Positions 13,086 to 26,100 of a stretch of 64,000 nt of DNA are shown here, in pieces (the stretch's first letter is position 1; each line of letters starts with the position of its first letter). Below the pieces are notes generated by a model, which was not told the origin of the DNA, did not search any database, and saw only the letters and a program-made list of their open reading frames with translations. Both the position numbers and the translations under genes were made by a program. This DNA comes from Limanda limanda (Eukaryota > Chordata > Actinopteri > Pleuronectiformes > Pleuronectidae), in assembly GCF_963576545.1 (NCBI RefSeq), contig NC_083655.1, positions 14,524,940 to 14,588,939 on the forward strand, read 5' to 3'.

Positions 13086-13313
13086 ATGTTCAAGCATGTC
13101 TTTCAATACACATTAACATGCATCCAACATATTGTGAGGCTGATTTGATTGTGTGCTACCCATCATGGTCCGACATTACACTAATGTGGGAGTATGTGTG
13201 CCATCCACAGATAGCTTGAGGATTCACTGCCTCTTCTACATGTACTGTATGTTTAAAATAAAAACATGAATCTGTGAATTACTTTAATAGCTCAGTGTTG
13301 TATGCAAGATGTA

Positions 13314-14610
13314 CAGTGGGTACGAAAAGTATTCAGACCCCTTAAAATATTTCACTCTTTGTTTCATCGCAGCAATTTGCAAAAATCAAAAAAGTTCATT
13401 TTATTTCCCATTAATGTACACTCAACACCCCATCTTGACAGAAAAAAAACAGAAATGTAGAAATTTTTGCAAATTTATTAAAAAAGAAAAACTGAAATAT
13501 CACATGGTCATAAGCATTCAGACCCTTTGCTGTGACACTCATATTTAACTCACATGCTGTCCATTTCTTCTGATCCTCCTTGAGATGGTTCTACTCCTTT
13601 ATGAGAGTCCAGCTGTGTTTAATTAAACTGATTGGACTTGATTAGGAAAGGCACACACCTGTCTATATAAAACCTTACAGCTCACAGAGCAAATGAGAAT
13701 CATGAGGTCGAAGGAACTGCCCAAGGGGCTCAGAGACAGAATTGTGGCAAGGCACAGATCTGGCCAAGGTTACAAAATAATTTCTGCAGCACTCAAGGTT
13801 CCTAAGAGTAATCCTTAATCCTTAAATGGAAGAAGTTTGGGACGACCAGAACTCTTCCTAGACCTGGCCGTCCAGCCAAACTGAGCAATCGTGGGAGAAG
13901 AGCCTTGGTGAGAGAGGTAAAGAAGAACCCAAAGATCACTGTGGCTGAGCTCCAGAGATGCAGTAGGGAGATGGGAGAAAGTTCCACAAAGTCAACTATC
14001 ACTGCAGCCCTCCACCAGTCGGGGCTTTAGTTGCGACTGGTTGCAATTGAAGGAAAGATGAATGCGGCCAAGTACAGAGATATCCTGGAAGAAAACCTCT
14101 TCCAGAGTGCTCTGGACCTCAGACTGGGCTGAAGGTTCACCTCCCAACAAGTCAATGACCCTAAGCAGACAGCTAAAATAACAAAGGAGTGGCTTCGGAG
14201 CAACTCTGTGACCACTCATGACTGGCCCAGCCAGAGCCCTCACCTAAACCCAATTGAGCATCTCTGGAGAGACCTGAAAATGGCTGTCCACCAACGTTCA
14301 CCATTCAACCTGGAACTGGAGAGGATCTGCAAGGAAGAATGGCAGAGGATCCCCAAGACTCATGGCTGTACTAGCTCAAAAGGGTGCCTCTACTCAATAC
14401 TTGCAAAGGGTCTGAATACTTATGACCATGTGATATTTCAGTTTTCTTTTTTAATAAATTTGCAAAAATGTCTACATTTCTGTTTTTTTTCTGTCAAGAT
14501 GGAGTGTACATTGATGGGAAATAAAATGAACTTTTTTGATTTTAGCAAATGGCTACAATGAAACAGAGTGAAAAATTTAAAGGGGTCTGAATTCTTTCCG
14601 TTTATGTTTA
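13314..14610 (+). mobile_element. Tc1-like transposon, internally deleted
   Basis: The left end is CAGTGGGTACGAAAAGTATT, preceded by TA, the expected target duplication. The right end is a decayed inverted copy (GGGGTCTGAATTCTTTCCG). The inner parts of the terminal repeats match well: the block near 13,465-13,530 is the inverted complement of the one near 14,401-14,470. The transposase gene is ruined. One deletion removes the middle, joining GGGGCTTTAG to TTGCGACTGG near 14,030, which takes out the first catalytic aspartate region. Smaller deletions occur near 13,808 and upstream of the 3' end. Confidence 0.9.
13690..14400 (+). pseudogene. Tc1-like transposase remnant
   Basis: The reading frame is broken. 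The N-terminal DNA-binding part is recognisable at the nucleotide level around 13,690-14,025. The C-terminal catalytic segment is readable as [14 protein letters not shown] and then [20 protein letters not shown] (about 14,155-14,285). That segment retains the glutamate of the DDE triad (NPIEHLW) and the NDP motif. The segment carrying the first aspartate is deleted, so no active transposase can be made from this copy. Confidence 0.85.
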
Positions 14611-14784
14611 TAAATGGCAGTGGCATGGCCACCCTGTACCTTGCACCTGTTTAAATTAAAAACATGAATATATGAACCTGTGTAATATTTGAAAAGCTTA
14701 GTATTGAATGCACAATATCAGGGTAGTTATGTTTATACATGGCACTAAGCCCAGTTTAATATAAAACACAATTTTATACAATAT

Positions 14785-14863
14785 ATATAGTAGGGGGTCC
14801 CTGCTCCATCTCTCCACCTGTTTGGGGGTCCTTGGCCTGAAAAACGTTGAAGACCCCTGGTCT
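14785..14863 (-). mobile_element. hAT-like terminal fragment
   Basis: Read on the minus strand from 14,863, the sequence starts CAGGGGTCTTCAACGTTTTT followed by CAGGCCAAGGACCCC. This is the form of a hAT-type terminal repeat found in many vertebrate elements. The opposite end and a target duplication could not be identified. Confidence 0.4.
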
Positions 14864-17477
14864 ATGGTCACCAACTGCAGATTAGTTTCTGAAACTGTTT
14901 TAGGTTAATAAGCTTCTTTAAATCGAGATCAGAAAAGGAGGAAGTTGCTTCTTCCTGGAGGTAGAATAGACTAGACCTCATTTGCATCAGACTTACAAAA
15001 GTATCAGGGTGTCAACTGGAAACATTAAAAAGTCAATTAATATTTCAACCCACTCACAAAGCTGATGTTAGTGTAGTTAGTTTTCTAGCCAGCAGGCTTC
15101 AGCTGATAAAATGATGAGCTGCTTTTGTCTGCCAAATGAAGGAGCCACTGTTCTATGAAGAAGAATGCAGAGGGTTAATGAACAGTTTGTGTGTGTAGTG
15201 AAAAGGTGCTTGATAGAAAAGGGTGAAGGTTCAGAGCAGCAGAGGCGACTCTGGTCATGTTTTGTGAAGGATGTAGCTGTCTGGTTGACGTGGCTGTCAC
15301 TGTCATGTGTTCCTGATGCCTTAGCAACAGGGGGAGATGCTGGACAACCCCAACACACACCAAGACTATCAGCTGTGATGTAAGTGATGTCTTAGAACAC
15401 AGAGTAAAACACTAAAATGTACCTTTACACCAAAATTAGCAGTTATCCATGTTTTTTACATGCGGGTAAACCTGCTGTAAAAAGTTGATTGACTCCATTT
15501 CCATTGCCAGTGGAGGAGTTTGCCTATCTCTTTTTTCCCCAGTGCGTCATGTTCAACATCACAAACACCCTGAAAACTGAGGCGCTCTCACCTCTCTGTC
15601 ACTGTAGATCAGAGCCAGAGCTGATAAAACCAGTGTCCACTGCAGAGTCAGATGACGAGAGAGTTTTAACAAGAGGAAAAGGGGCTTGAGTCTGCTTTTT
15701 GTACAGGAGGTTAATCCAGCCACAGTGTCTGCACTACTCTGATACTTTTGCGATTCTTAATGTCAGATAAAAAAAAGTTTTAATGAATAGGCGAGACAAT
15801 AGATGTCTTTGCATAGATCCAAAGAAAATGCAGGAGACTCAAAAGATTAGCAAAAAGTTGAATTCCCGACTGGTTCTCTGTAGTTTTTGCATTTTTTTAG
15901 CTTTATCCGGAGCTATACTTTGTATGAGGATGATTCAGATTCAGTTTTTTTCCCTTGTCTATGACGACCCTCATTGAGACGACCTCTTCCTGCAGTAGCC
16001 TGATTTGTACATCAGGATTAAGATTCACCTAACCCAGTCTGGTTGCTCTATATAAACTGGTAACATTCAGCCAGTCTCTCTCTTTCCCCTTGGTCTGCAC
16101 TGTATTTAGTTTGGGTTGAATTTGATTGTCTTTACTTAAGTTTCCATTTCCATGCTTAAGAAAAAACATATTTTTACATATGGTCTTCACTTTTTAAATA
16201 ATCACCTAGAAAAAAGAAGGTAAATGGCCTTGGGCTGCTGGTTTTTCATGACCTGGCTGCTCTGTCATGGCTGAAACATCCAAGCCTTGACAATCAAAAG
16301 TCGCTGAGTGTGTCTGTGTTAATGGAAAACACACACACAGGTCCACAAGCTGTGGACTTAACTGTGTTGGGCGATTACAGCTACTGTGTGCGAGAAATAA
16401 TAACCAGTCAGCATGGCAACTGTTGTGCTTCTATGTGAGCCCAGGTCGATATAACTGGAGCTCAATATGTCTTACTTTCCAGAAATCTCTCCCCGCTGGG
16501 TTGATTTTCTCTTGTTGTCAAATTCAAGAAAAACAAGATAACAATGTCAATTTCATAGTACGAATCAGACCTCTCCGTTTGTTTTATCACACATCTGAAT
16601 CTGTCCCCAGGGCTCCTCGTGACTTCTTTGTCTCTGATTGCTTATTGTACTGTGGCCTGGCCTGCAGACCTCTGGCTGGAAAAACAAAAGACATTTTCAC
16701 ATATTTCTCAGGATGTTGCCGTTGCATATTGGTTGATTTCCACCTTACGATATCAGCGATGCATTGAAAGGAGCCGGTGTCCCATGGGTTTGATTCGTTC
16801 CCAGGATTTTCCTTCTACTCAGAAGGAAATAACTGAGGGGGACTGAAAGGAGATGATAAGGCATTTCATACCCTGGTTTGAATTAAGGTAAAAACAAAAG
16901 CAAAAATGTTATCTTTCAACTCCAAAGCCAAGCAGCGCCCAGACATTCTCCTCTCTCTGCAGCTGCTTGCTTGCACATGCTTGACTGGCTGTATACAGTA
17001 TAATTAGGGGTAAATATACTAATGGTGCACTTTCCTTGTCTCTAGGCTAAAAGGAAGAGTTGACCTTTAAAGGGCTCAGCAGCTGCAGAAATCTAGGACA
17101 GACACTTTGTACATGTTTCTGTAGCTGAGACCAGGTAAAGCAGCCACAGCAGTAAATCTCCAGAGTTAATCAGCAGCTGACGGTCACGTGCACGGCTGAG
17201 TGCACATTCATCTGCCAGGAAATTGCACAAAGGTACATTCAGCAGACAATTATTAAAGGACATCATCGTTGTATATTACTACAAATCTGCGAGCAACACG
17301 TTTCACACTGTGACTTCCTCAGGCTCATAACATGATCTGCAACAAAAGGAGCCTTCAGAGTTCGACTGGTTACCAGCTGGTACAGAGAACACAGGAAATG
17401 TGATTTCATCCTAAAAACCTAGAATTAAATGATAAGTTCCTCAGGAGAAAAAGTGTGTATCCAGTCTGTTACACTCA
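14864..17477. other. Stretch with no recognisable gene
   Basis: The open frames (up to 114 codons) have no domain signature. Nothing further recognised. Confidence 0.5.
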
Positions 17478-17700
17478 GGGGGCGTTCACACCTTTGCTTG
17501 GTCCGAACCCTCTTACTTTTCAGTCCGAAACATTATTAACAGGTGTTAAAGGATCATAGTGCGCACAGACAGATCAAATTTGAGTCCGACCAAAAGAGGT
17601 GGTCTTGATCAGTCCAGATCAAAATGGACCATGGTTCTGGGATAGTTTTGGACTTTTGGACCATTTGCAAAAGGTTGAGACTGCATTAAACAGTAGAAGA
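17478..17700. repeat. Probable interspersed repeat (MITE-like)
   Basis: Begins GGGGGCGTTCACACCTTTGC and is rich in GGTCCGAACC/AGTCCGA and GGACCA words, including AAAATGGACCATGGTTCTGG. The GTTCACACCT opening is typical of a nonautonomous element common in vertebrates, but no target duplication was found, so the extent is approximate. Confidence 0.35.
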
Positions 17701-18733
17701 AGAAAAAAAAGTGTGGCTCACAGGATTGCTTGTAGTATTCAGTACCGATGATATGTTTGAACTACAAGGACGTTCATTTGTTTGTAGTGATACCATATTG
17801 ATTTAGAGAACAGTTTTCTTTAATTTTCTCAATTCAAATAGAAAGATTCGTTTTTTTGTTAAGCACTTTACTCAAAAAAGTAAGTGAATACAACAACACT
17901 CCGACATCAGACACCCGCCCGTCTACAAACCACGCATGTCATACAAAAGTCTTTAATCTGTTCCCTAAAATGTGAAACCATTGAATCAACCACACATGTC
18001 TTTTGAATATACCTGCATATTTGCTGTCAGTCAGTTATTAAGAGTACATATTGTTGTTTGTGAAAGTGTGATTGATGGGCATAGCTTAACCTTATCCATT
18101 TCTTTGATTTCCTTCATTAGTCCAGGACCTTCACGTGGTTTGGTTCAAGGTAAAGACTGAACTTCAGCAGTGTTTCAGGAACAGTTGACCAGTTCCAGAA
18201 GTGGATAATGAGTCCCAGCTTACAGGACACAGAGATGACTGTGTCTCACACTCATTACTCAGGAACGTTGGAACATGTGCTACACCTGTTTCCGGTGACA
18301 CCTACATGTGCAGGGATGGACTAAATATGTCCCTGGAGCTGCATGTGTAGTGTACTGTGTTTGTGGTTGTAGTTTTGTTTGAACTGCAGCTTTTTATTTC
18401 CACGTTATTTCCTCTTTAATACGTTAATTCAAGTTCTACAGCATTTCTTATCGCTCTGTCTCTGCCTGTTGATGATAAAGTTTTCACAGTCGCATTTGTT
18501 ACTCATGACTCACACTGGACTGGGCCTCACACTGCACATCCAACAGTTACACCTGTAACCACCACTGCCCTGTTATTCACAGGAAATGTATGGATACATA
18601 CACAGACCAGATCTGAGAATATAGAGCCTGTGGAGCAGAGAACCGTTGCACTGTTTGTTCAGCTTACTGTGGCTGAAGATCTGCAGATGTTCCTGCTCTG
18701 ACCAACACATCGGGGGTCTTTGGCCCTCACCTC

Positions 18734-18866
<133 letters not shown>

Positions 18867-19576
18867 CCACGTGAGGATGGTTCCACTCTGACCTGCTGAG
18901 TTCTGAGCTGTTTATTGATTTAGATGTTAGATACAAGCTGTCAGCTGCGTAAGTCTGGAGTCTGGATTCACAGAAATAATTGAACTGTTGATGGAGGAAA
19001 CACAGGTTTAGCTGGATGCTGATGCTGGTAAGAAGAGATTTCCAACTTAATGTAATGAAAACAGCAGACCTCAGATGTGTCGTTCCGACTGGAACCTGAG
19101 AGCTGAACGTAGAAACACATCTGTATGAAGAGTTTCAGATCTGCAGTATACATCGGCAGAAGAGATAACTCAGCAGTGTGTCTATAAACAATACATTGTG
19201 CAGTGGACTCAACTGAATCACACACCACATCCTCTGAAACCCATCTGAGGATGTGTGGTTCTGTCAGAGCAGCAGGGAAAACTAACAGATGTAGAATTTA
19301 CCCTCACAGGAAACAATAAATATTCAGCCATGAATTGCTGCAACCAGAAAATTGGTTTGAATGGATTGAGAGGTCATCAGTTGTTGCCAGATATTTTTCT
19401 GTCAATCGACTGATCAATAAGTCGACTAATCAGCTCAGCTCAACAGTCCTCGTTGGTTTCAGGGTGCTGACTTATTTGCCGACGGGGTTCATCTAAATAT
19501 AATGATGAGACGATGCCGGAAGGCCCAAATCTTTCAAACTTTTATAATGTTCAATATCAAACATCAGAAATTTGAC

Positions 19577-19735
19577 CTCTTTTTGTGTCTTTGTGGTGAC
19601 TTTGTGTCTCTTTGTTTGTCTGTTATTGTCTAAATTGTTTGTGCTGTGTCTTTAAGGTGACTTTGTGTCTCTTTTTGTCCATTTTCTGTCTTTCTGTGTT
19701 TTTGTGTCACTTGTGTGATGGTTTTGTTTTTGGTG
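19577..19735. repeat. Degenerate TTTGTGTCTTTG repeat array, left part
   Basis: Irregular repeats of words such as TTTGTGTCTCTTTG and GGTGACTTTGTGTC. The array appears to be split by the solo LTR at 19,736-20,011, since similar words resume at about 20,030. Confidence 0.6.
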
Positions 19736-20011
19736 TGTGACGCAGCCTGACTCGGAGCTTTGTCAACAAAGAGGGAGACGGACGAGGGATGAACAAAACC
19801 AAGTATTTATTATAACATTAAGGTTTAACCAGCCAAAGTCACAACCGAGTGAAGTACCGCCGTCTGCAGCCGGGAAGGGATTTTTCGACCGGAAGAGCCG
19901 TCCTGATATATCCAGCCCGGACACAGCTGTGGCTCATCAGCCTGATGACCCATCACTCCACCAGGACACCGGAAAGAGAGACGACCCCTAGTGGAGTGGA
20001 GGGTCGTCACA
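19736..20011 (-). mobile_element. Solo LTR of a retrotransposon, 276 bp
   Basis: On the minus strand the element starts TGTGACGACCC and ends GCAGCGTCACA-like, with 7-bp perfect inverted ends (TGTGACG/CGTCACA). It is flanked by GGTG on both sides (19,732-19,735 and 20,012-20,015), a 4-bp target duplication. Inside, in the minus-strand sense, there is a TATA-like GGATATATC and, further on, AATAAATACTTGG as a polyadenylation signal, in the correct order for an LTR. No internal retroviral-type coding sequence is adjacent, so it is a solo LTR left by LTR-LTR recombination. The 4-bp duplication would suit a Ty3/gypsy origin. Confidence 0.8.
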
Positions 20012-20015
20012 GGTG

Positions 20016-20165
20016 TATATTAAGTATTTGCATGTCTTCTGTGGTTTTGAGCCCCTTTTTGTTGATTTCGTCTTTATGTTGCATAAATGTCTCTTTATGC
20101 AGTTTGTGTTATTTTTATTGTCTCTTTCAGGTGATTTGCAATATTTTTTACATGTCTTTACTGTG
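20016..20165. repeat. Degenerate TTTGTGTCTTTG repeat array, right part
   Basis: Continuation of the T-rich, TGTCTTT-type repeat after the solo LTR. Confidence 0.45.
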
Positions 20166-21394
20166 GTTTTGTTTCGACCCAGGGAATAAAAGAAAGGAAT
20201 ATACAAACCTCTCTTGTAGCAGTGAAGTGGCTCAAGATGAAAATATAGGTCTATTTTATGTCATGGTCGCTCAGTGTTACTGAAGAGAAAACAATTAAAG
20301 ACACAACAGTGCTTTCAGCTACAGTTGGGTAATTCCTCCTCTGACTGCTCCGACCTCCTGTCAATCAGCTCTCTATTTTGATCTGCCAGAGTGGAAAATT
20401 ATCCTCACAAAAACAAAAACAACACAACAAAAAATGTGGTGGGAAAACAGTGACGAGCCACACATCCGAGGTTATTATTGTATCTGAGCTTTAATTGAGG
20501 ACAGTTATGTCACTGTGTGTAAGACCCCAAGCTGTGCCAGCGAGCCTGTTGGACTGTGGGGACAATATTTGAGCTTGAAGAGTGTTACCACATTAATCTG
20601 TCTGCCGGAGCTGTTGACTGTACTGACCGTGGCGTAACCCCGATGAGACAAAGGGAAAGAGCCTCGGTCCTCGTGACCCTTGCATCGTCATGTACTATTA
20701 TAGCTTGTCCTTTGTTCCGGAGACTGAGCGACTACACTCCACCACGGTGGGATGTGAGCAGGACACTTTCACCTTGGCCGATCTGTTTCTGTGCGCTCAG
20801 ACTCGTTCTGATGACACAACCTTCTGACCCTCGGTCGTGTGGCAAATCAATGAAGGAGTATCTACAAACGTTTGCAGTCATTGTGGATGCAATTAAGCTC
20901 GGGGTCAGTTTGCGGCCATGTGGATTCTCGGGGCGCATACCATTACAGTGCTGCGGCTTCCTCCGTGGTTCATGTTTATTCATCAGCAATTTGCCGTCAT
21001 TTATCGTTTCAGCTCTTCAGTGTGAGTCAGTGAAAATGTCTCCGTATGATCGACCAGTACCAAAGGTTTTAATTTGTACCGACATTTAGCAGATGGATGT
21101 GTGAGACGTAATTTGCATAAAATTATCTTGTCCACGTTCATTTATTGAGATGATTTTGACACTCACGGACGGTTCATGAGAAAACATTGCCTGAAACAGA
21201 GACATGGAAAACACTCATATTCCTCCTGTAACGTGAACTGTCGGAGCAAGATCCAAAAACTGAGAGAGACAAAACACAAACCTTGTTTAGCTTCTGAATA
21301 CTTAACATTTAAATTTAAGGACATTTACCAACTCTTTGGAGATGCTTCGTGTCTCTAGTGGTTAATAGTCTTTCTGGTTGTTGGCTCTTAATGT

Positions 21395-21775
21395 GGCTTT
21401 GTTTCTGTGTGAGTTTTTGGCATCTAAGTGGTGGTTTCTTCTTTTTGTAGTTACATTGTGGCTCTTTCTGGTGGTTTTGTGTCTCTTTGTTCTGGTTTTG
21501 TAACTTTGTTTGGTTGTTTGTGTGTCTGAGATGGTTTTGTGTCTCTTCATTTGGTTTTCGTGTCTCTTTGTAGTGATAAAATCTCTCTTTGTGGTAATAC
21601 TGTATTGCTTTTCGTTGGTTTGTGTGTCTTTCTGGGAATTGTATGTCTTTTTTGGTGATTAAATTGTCTTGGGGGTTTTGTGTTTCTTTGTTTCGTTTTC
21701 TGGTTCCTTTGAAGGGGTCTTGTCTCTCTTTCTTTTGGTTTTCTGTTTCCTTTTTGAGGTCTTGTGTGTGAGACA
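21395..21775. repeat. Degenerate (TTTGTGTCTCTTTGTGGT)n minisatellite
   Basis: Many imperfect copies of a 15-20 bp unit built on GTGTCTCTTTG and TGGTTTTGT. The lysine/glutamine/threonine-rich open frames on the minus strand (21,315-21,879) are products of this repeat. Confidence 0.75.
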
Positions 21776-23075
21776 GTGACTTTGGTGTCCTCCTTATCAT
21801 CAATGAAAAAAAGGAAGACAATCAGCTTGTCATGTAATGATCCCACAATATTAAAATGATGTGACAAACACTGACTCATTAGTCCATCACTAATCTATGT
21901 GTTGTGTTCATGTTTTGAAGATGGTGTAGACCATATCCACGTGTTACTTTACCATATTAACGAGTCATGACAGGACGATTTGTATGAGGAGACAGTCAAC
22001 ACATAAATCATCTAAAAATGCTCTCTCCTGAAGTCTCTCTGACTGAAAAACTGTGCGTCCAAATGATCTGAGATGAATTATTGGGACGAGGTTTAAAGCC
22101 AGTGAAGTTGATTTGTGAGCACTGGCAGCCTGATGATGTTTTCCTTGTTCTTCCCCATTAGCCTATTACATTTATAAGCCATTTAATGTCAGCCTCCTCT
22201 GTGTCGCCTGCTAGTTTTCTTATGGAGCACAGATGCATCAAAGGTTGTGTATAAGTTGTCTTGAAAACAATGAAAGATAACTTGAGCATGACTGATCTGA
22301 TGCTTTATCTTCTCCACCTCATCATACGACGATGGCGCCTTCGTGCTTCTTTGTTTTGGACGTCTCAGTGTTGTTTCTAAAATGATGTTTCCAAAATAAA
22401 AATATCAAAACTGCACCGTAATCAGATGAACAATTTGTATACTGTACATCACAAACTATAGCATGAAAGAGGAGTTGTAAGTGTGGTTTCCATAAAGCAC
22501 ATGTGGTGACCATCAAGTGAAGAGATGTGCAGTGTGAGTCTGTGGATCAAGTCTCTTGGAGCCTGTGCTCAGTGTGAAGGTCACCTGTGTCTAATTGTGT
22601 TACAGCATCATTCTGCTTCTTTGTCCACAACATATTCTGTTTTTACATCTGATCACTGATGTGTGTCAGATTGTCACAATTCTTTTGTTCTCATGGTCAG
22701 ACTGTGGAACAGTGACTCTGCTGTCAACAACCCATACTCACAATTATAACAGCACACCTCATTACTTATTAAGAAGAATCAGTATGTATTAAAGTTTTTC
22801 TGATTCATTAAAACACAATTGAAAAACATGCATTCAGCTGTCATGTCAGGTCGGTGGGGGAAAACTTTATCCACACACCCCAGTTATTAATTAAAGGGTA
22901 AAGCAGAAAGAAACATTTCCCTTCAGAGACGTGAGTGAATCACACTGACCATTTATTAATTTTGACGGTGAACAGACTTCATGCTTCAAGGTGTATGAAC
23001 TGTTTCATAAAGAATAGTTTAGCTGAAGAAAATTGGACAAAGCTTTTTTCAGGTCTCGCTCTCATACACAAACAA

Positions 23076-23077
<2 letters not shown>
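21776..23077. other. Stretch with no recognisable gene
   Basis: AT-rich, with no recognisable coding or element signature. Confidence 0.5.
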
Positions 23078-23123
<46 letters not shown>

Positions 23124-23137
23124 CACACACACACACA

Positions 23138-23178
<41 letters not shown>
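23078..23178. repeat. (CA)n microsatellite, about 100 bp
   Basis: CA tract with two interruptions (AAAA near 23,120 and AT near 23,143). Confidence 0.97.
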
Positions 23179-23180
<2 letters not shown>

Positions 23181-26100
23181 TATCTTGTGGGTGCAGGATA
23201 ACAGTTGACACCACATGATGTAACAGTGTGATATTATACAGTGCAACATAATAGATCAGACTGTAATACAACATGAATATATCAAATATTTAAAACCATT
23301 GAATACTTGAACAAACACCAATGTGATAAGAACTAACTAAAAATGACAGAAACCATTTTTGAGGAAAATGTATTTGAGGTGTACTAACATGGAGGAGGCA
23401 GCACATATTCCCCATACTTCAGCAATCCACCAGGTTGTCATAACAATCTACATCAAACATTGATAGTGAGTTATATAATATTCATTGACAGGCATAAAAT
23501 CACCAGACGCAACAAGATCATATCTTACAGCGCATTGCCATTGAATTAAATTTCAAAATAAAGTTGGATCCTATTTTAATTAACATATTAAAATTCAAAC
23601 TCCTACGTTTTTGCAGTACCTCCTGAACCTTCCACTCAGCGGTTTTCCTGGATTTTCATTAAGTCCCCACACATAAGGTCGTAGATCACTACCCTAGAGC
23701 AGAGTATGCATTTCATGTTATCATCAATAAACACATTTTTATATTGTGCATTGCAATTTAAACTGCATGTGGAAAACCCTGCATTTTCATATATATGAAA
23801 AGTAACATCTGAGGTTCAGGCTAAGACGGAGTGAAAAACTCATTTAAATAAAAACAGCTGCATTTTTCTCAACTGTGAAGTGAAAACTTTTCTTTTTTTT
23901 CTAATTTAATTCTCCCCATGGACCAGTCGGTAGCTCCAGGCTCTTCAGGGACAAACAAAACAAATGACGGCAATTTACTGCTCACTGCATCTGAAGGAAC
24001 AGTCACCCAGTTAGTCACTTTGTGAGTATATAAGCTGAAATAAAGGTTTTTATTTTTTAATGTGATGCGATGCTCCACTGCTCCTTAACAGTCCCTGATT
24101 ATTGATTATTAACACACTGCAGCTTTAATGCCGGAGACAGATTACAGATGGAGTTTTAGACGTACAGATTGTTGGCTGTAATATTTATCACTGTTGTATT
24201 TCCTGTTATGAAAGACATCCATCTCCGTGGTGTAAATCTGAGCCGTGTTTATTTCTGGATGAATAATGGATGCCTGGAGGAAACAGACAAGCCTTTGAGT
24301 TATGAATGCAAATTCCCTAATTTTATCAGGGACTCATATTACTGTATTCGATCATAACACAGTCGCTTTGATGGGCAGAGTGCGTCAAAAGTGTCCAAAT
24401 CTGTGTGTGCTGTTGAAGCTTCATATACCCACAGCCTCAGCCTACACAAGGTGTGAGTGTTTTTGAGCCCACTCAGCGTGGTGAACAGGTCAGTCTGTGG
24501 AATGGCATTCTCTTATATTCAATAGAGGAGACACATCACCAGTGTCAAGGCCTTCGCATATCTATGACAACGCAAATAAAAGGCAAGAAACGACTAATTG
24601 GTTAGAGATGAATTTACACACCACTGATGATTCACATTAAGCCTGACCTCGAGTGGGCGAAGGCCTCCAAACTGCAGCAAAAACCACAACGATTTTTTAA
24701 AAGCTCATTTCATCTGGTATCAGTTTTGTCATTCATCATCATGAATATTGCTATTATTATATATTTTTTGGCCTCAACTGGCATCGTCTTTGTCGGCCAA
24801 ACTTTAGTGAATTTCCCTTTGAAATGTGCAGAAAAAGCTAATGTAGAGGACCGTGGAAGTAGAACATTTCAGTCTAGTTTACTTCTAACTGTTGGAGGTT
24901 TGTGCAATTCAGGTACCTCTGCAATACGCGTGACTGACACAGAAGACACAGAATAACAAATTGAGCCTACAATATATTATATGGGCAACTGTGACATTTT
25001 GTTATTCTGAGTCCTTGAGTCGCAGCTGCCGGTCGAGGCAATCTACTGGACCAATTTCAATAATGTTTCTAAGTACCATTAACTTACACAGTTTAAATTC
25101 TTAGAATTATAGAATTCTATAATTATTTTCCTATTATTCCTATTCATTGGATGTTTAAAAACAATATTTGTTACCTGATACATACATACATTTGTTTTTG
25201 ACGCTGATTATTAGTAGAGTGTGGATGAAAAAACATTAACTGTAGGGTGTAGTATCATATTCTTACACAGTATATACATACAGAATATAGACAGTATATA
25301 CTCATAGAATAATAGAGATACACTGCTCCTGGCTCAGCATTTCTTCATGTCTGACATTTAATCTGCACTGAAGCGTCACACAAACACAGAGCTCTTTTAC
25401 AAACCACTGTCCTGATCTGCTTCAACAGCATCTTCATCACAGCGTCTCCTCCGGTTGAGTTCCCATGTGATGCAACAAATGGACGAGGCCTCGGCCCACT
25501 GACCTGTGTGTAACTGCCTTTTATTCATGTCCGCTCACATGTAGGCTGATGGGAAGGTACAGTAATGAGTCTTAGTTTTGTCCGGCAGTGACCGCTAACC
25601 CCCCTCCCCCTCCTGCTGTTAAGGAGTTGTGTGTGTGGTGAAATAATGAGTTAAAGTTTACCTTTGCTCGAGCACCTGCTGGGCTCAGATGACCCTGCAG
25701 TGTGCATGAGTGAACGCAGACACGCACACAGACACACACAGTTGTGATGGGGGTGACTCACATGAGTGGATGCCATGATGAGGCGCAGAGGGGTCAGTGT
25801 TGGAGCTGTGATTCATTCATGAATTAATTTATCACGTTTATGTGTTAAGACATTCCAACAGTTACCAATGCTCCGCTGAGCAGCCCCCGCTCACTCCCTT
25901 CATTACACTTCAGCTAATTTGACCCTGCGTGAATTTTTCAGATGAATAATTTTAACTTTTAAAAAAGTCCTCCTAATTAAATGAATAATTTAGCAAAATG
26001 TTTGTAATATCCCACTGACACAACAATGTTATTTGATGGGCAGGATGTCAGTGAAGGGTAATTAAGGCAGGTATTGTATTGACTGACTGATTTATTTCAT

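Noticed and set aside
21315..21879. 168-codon and overlapping Lys/Gln/Thr-rich open frames on the minus strand
   Set aside because: They follow the degenerate TTTGTGTCTCTTTG minisatellite; no start context, domain or splice support.
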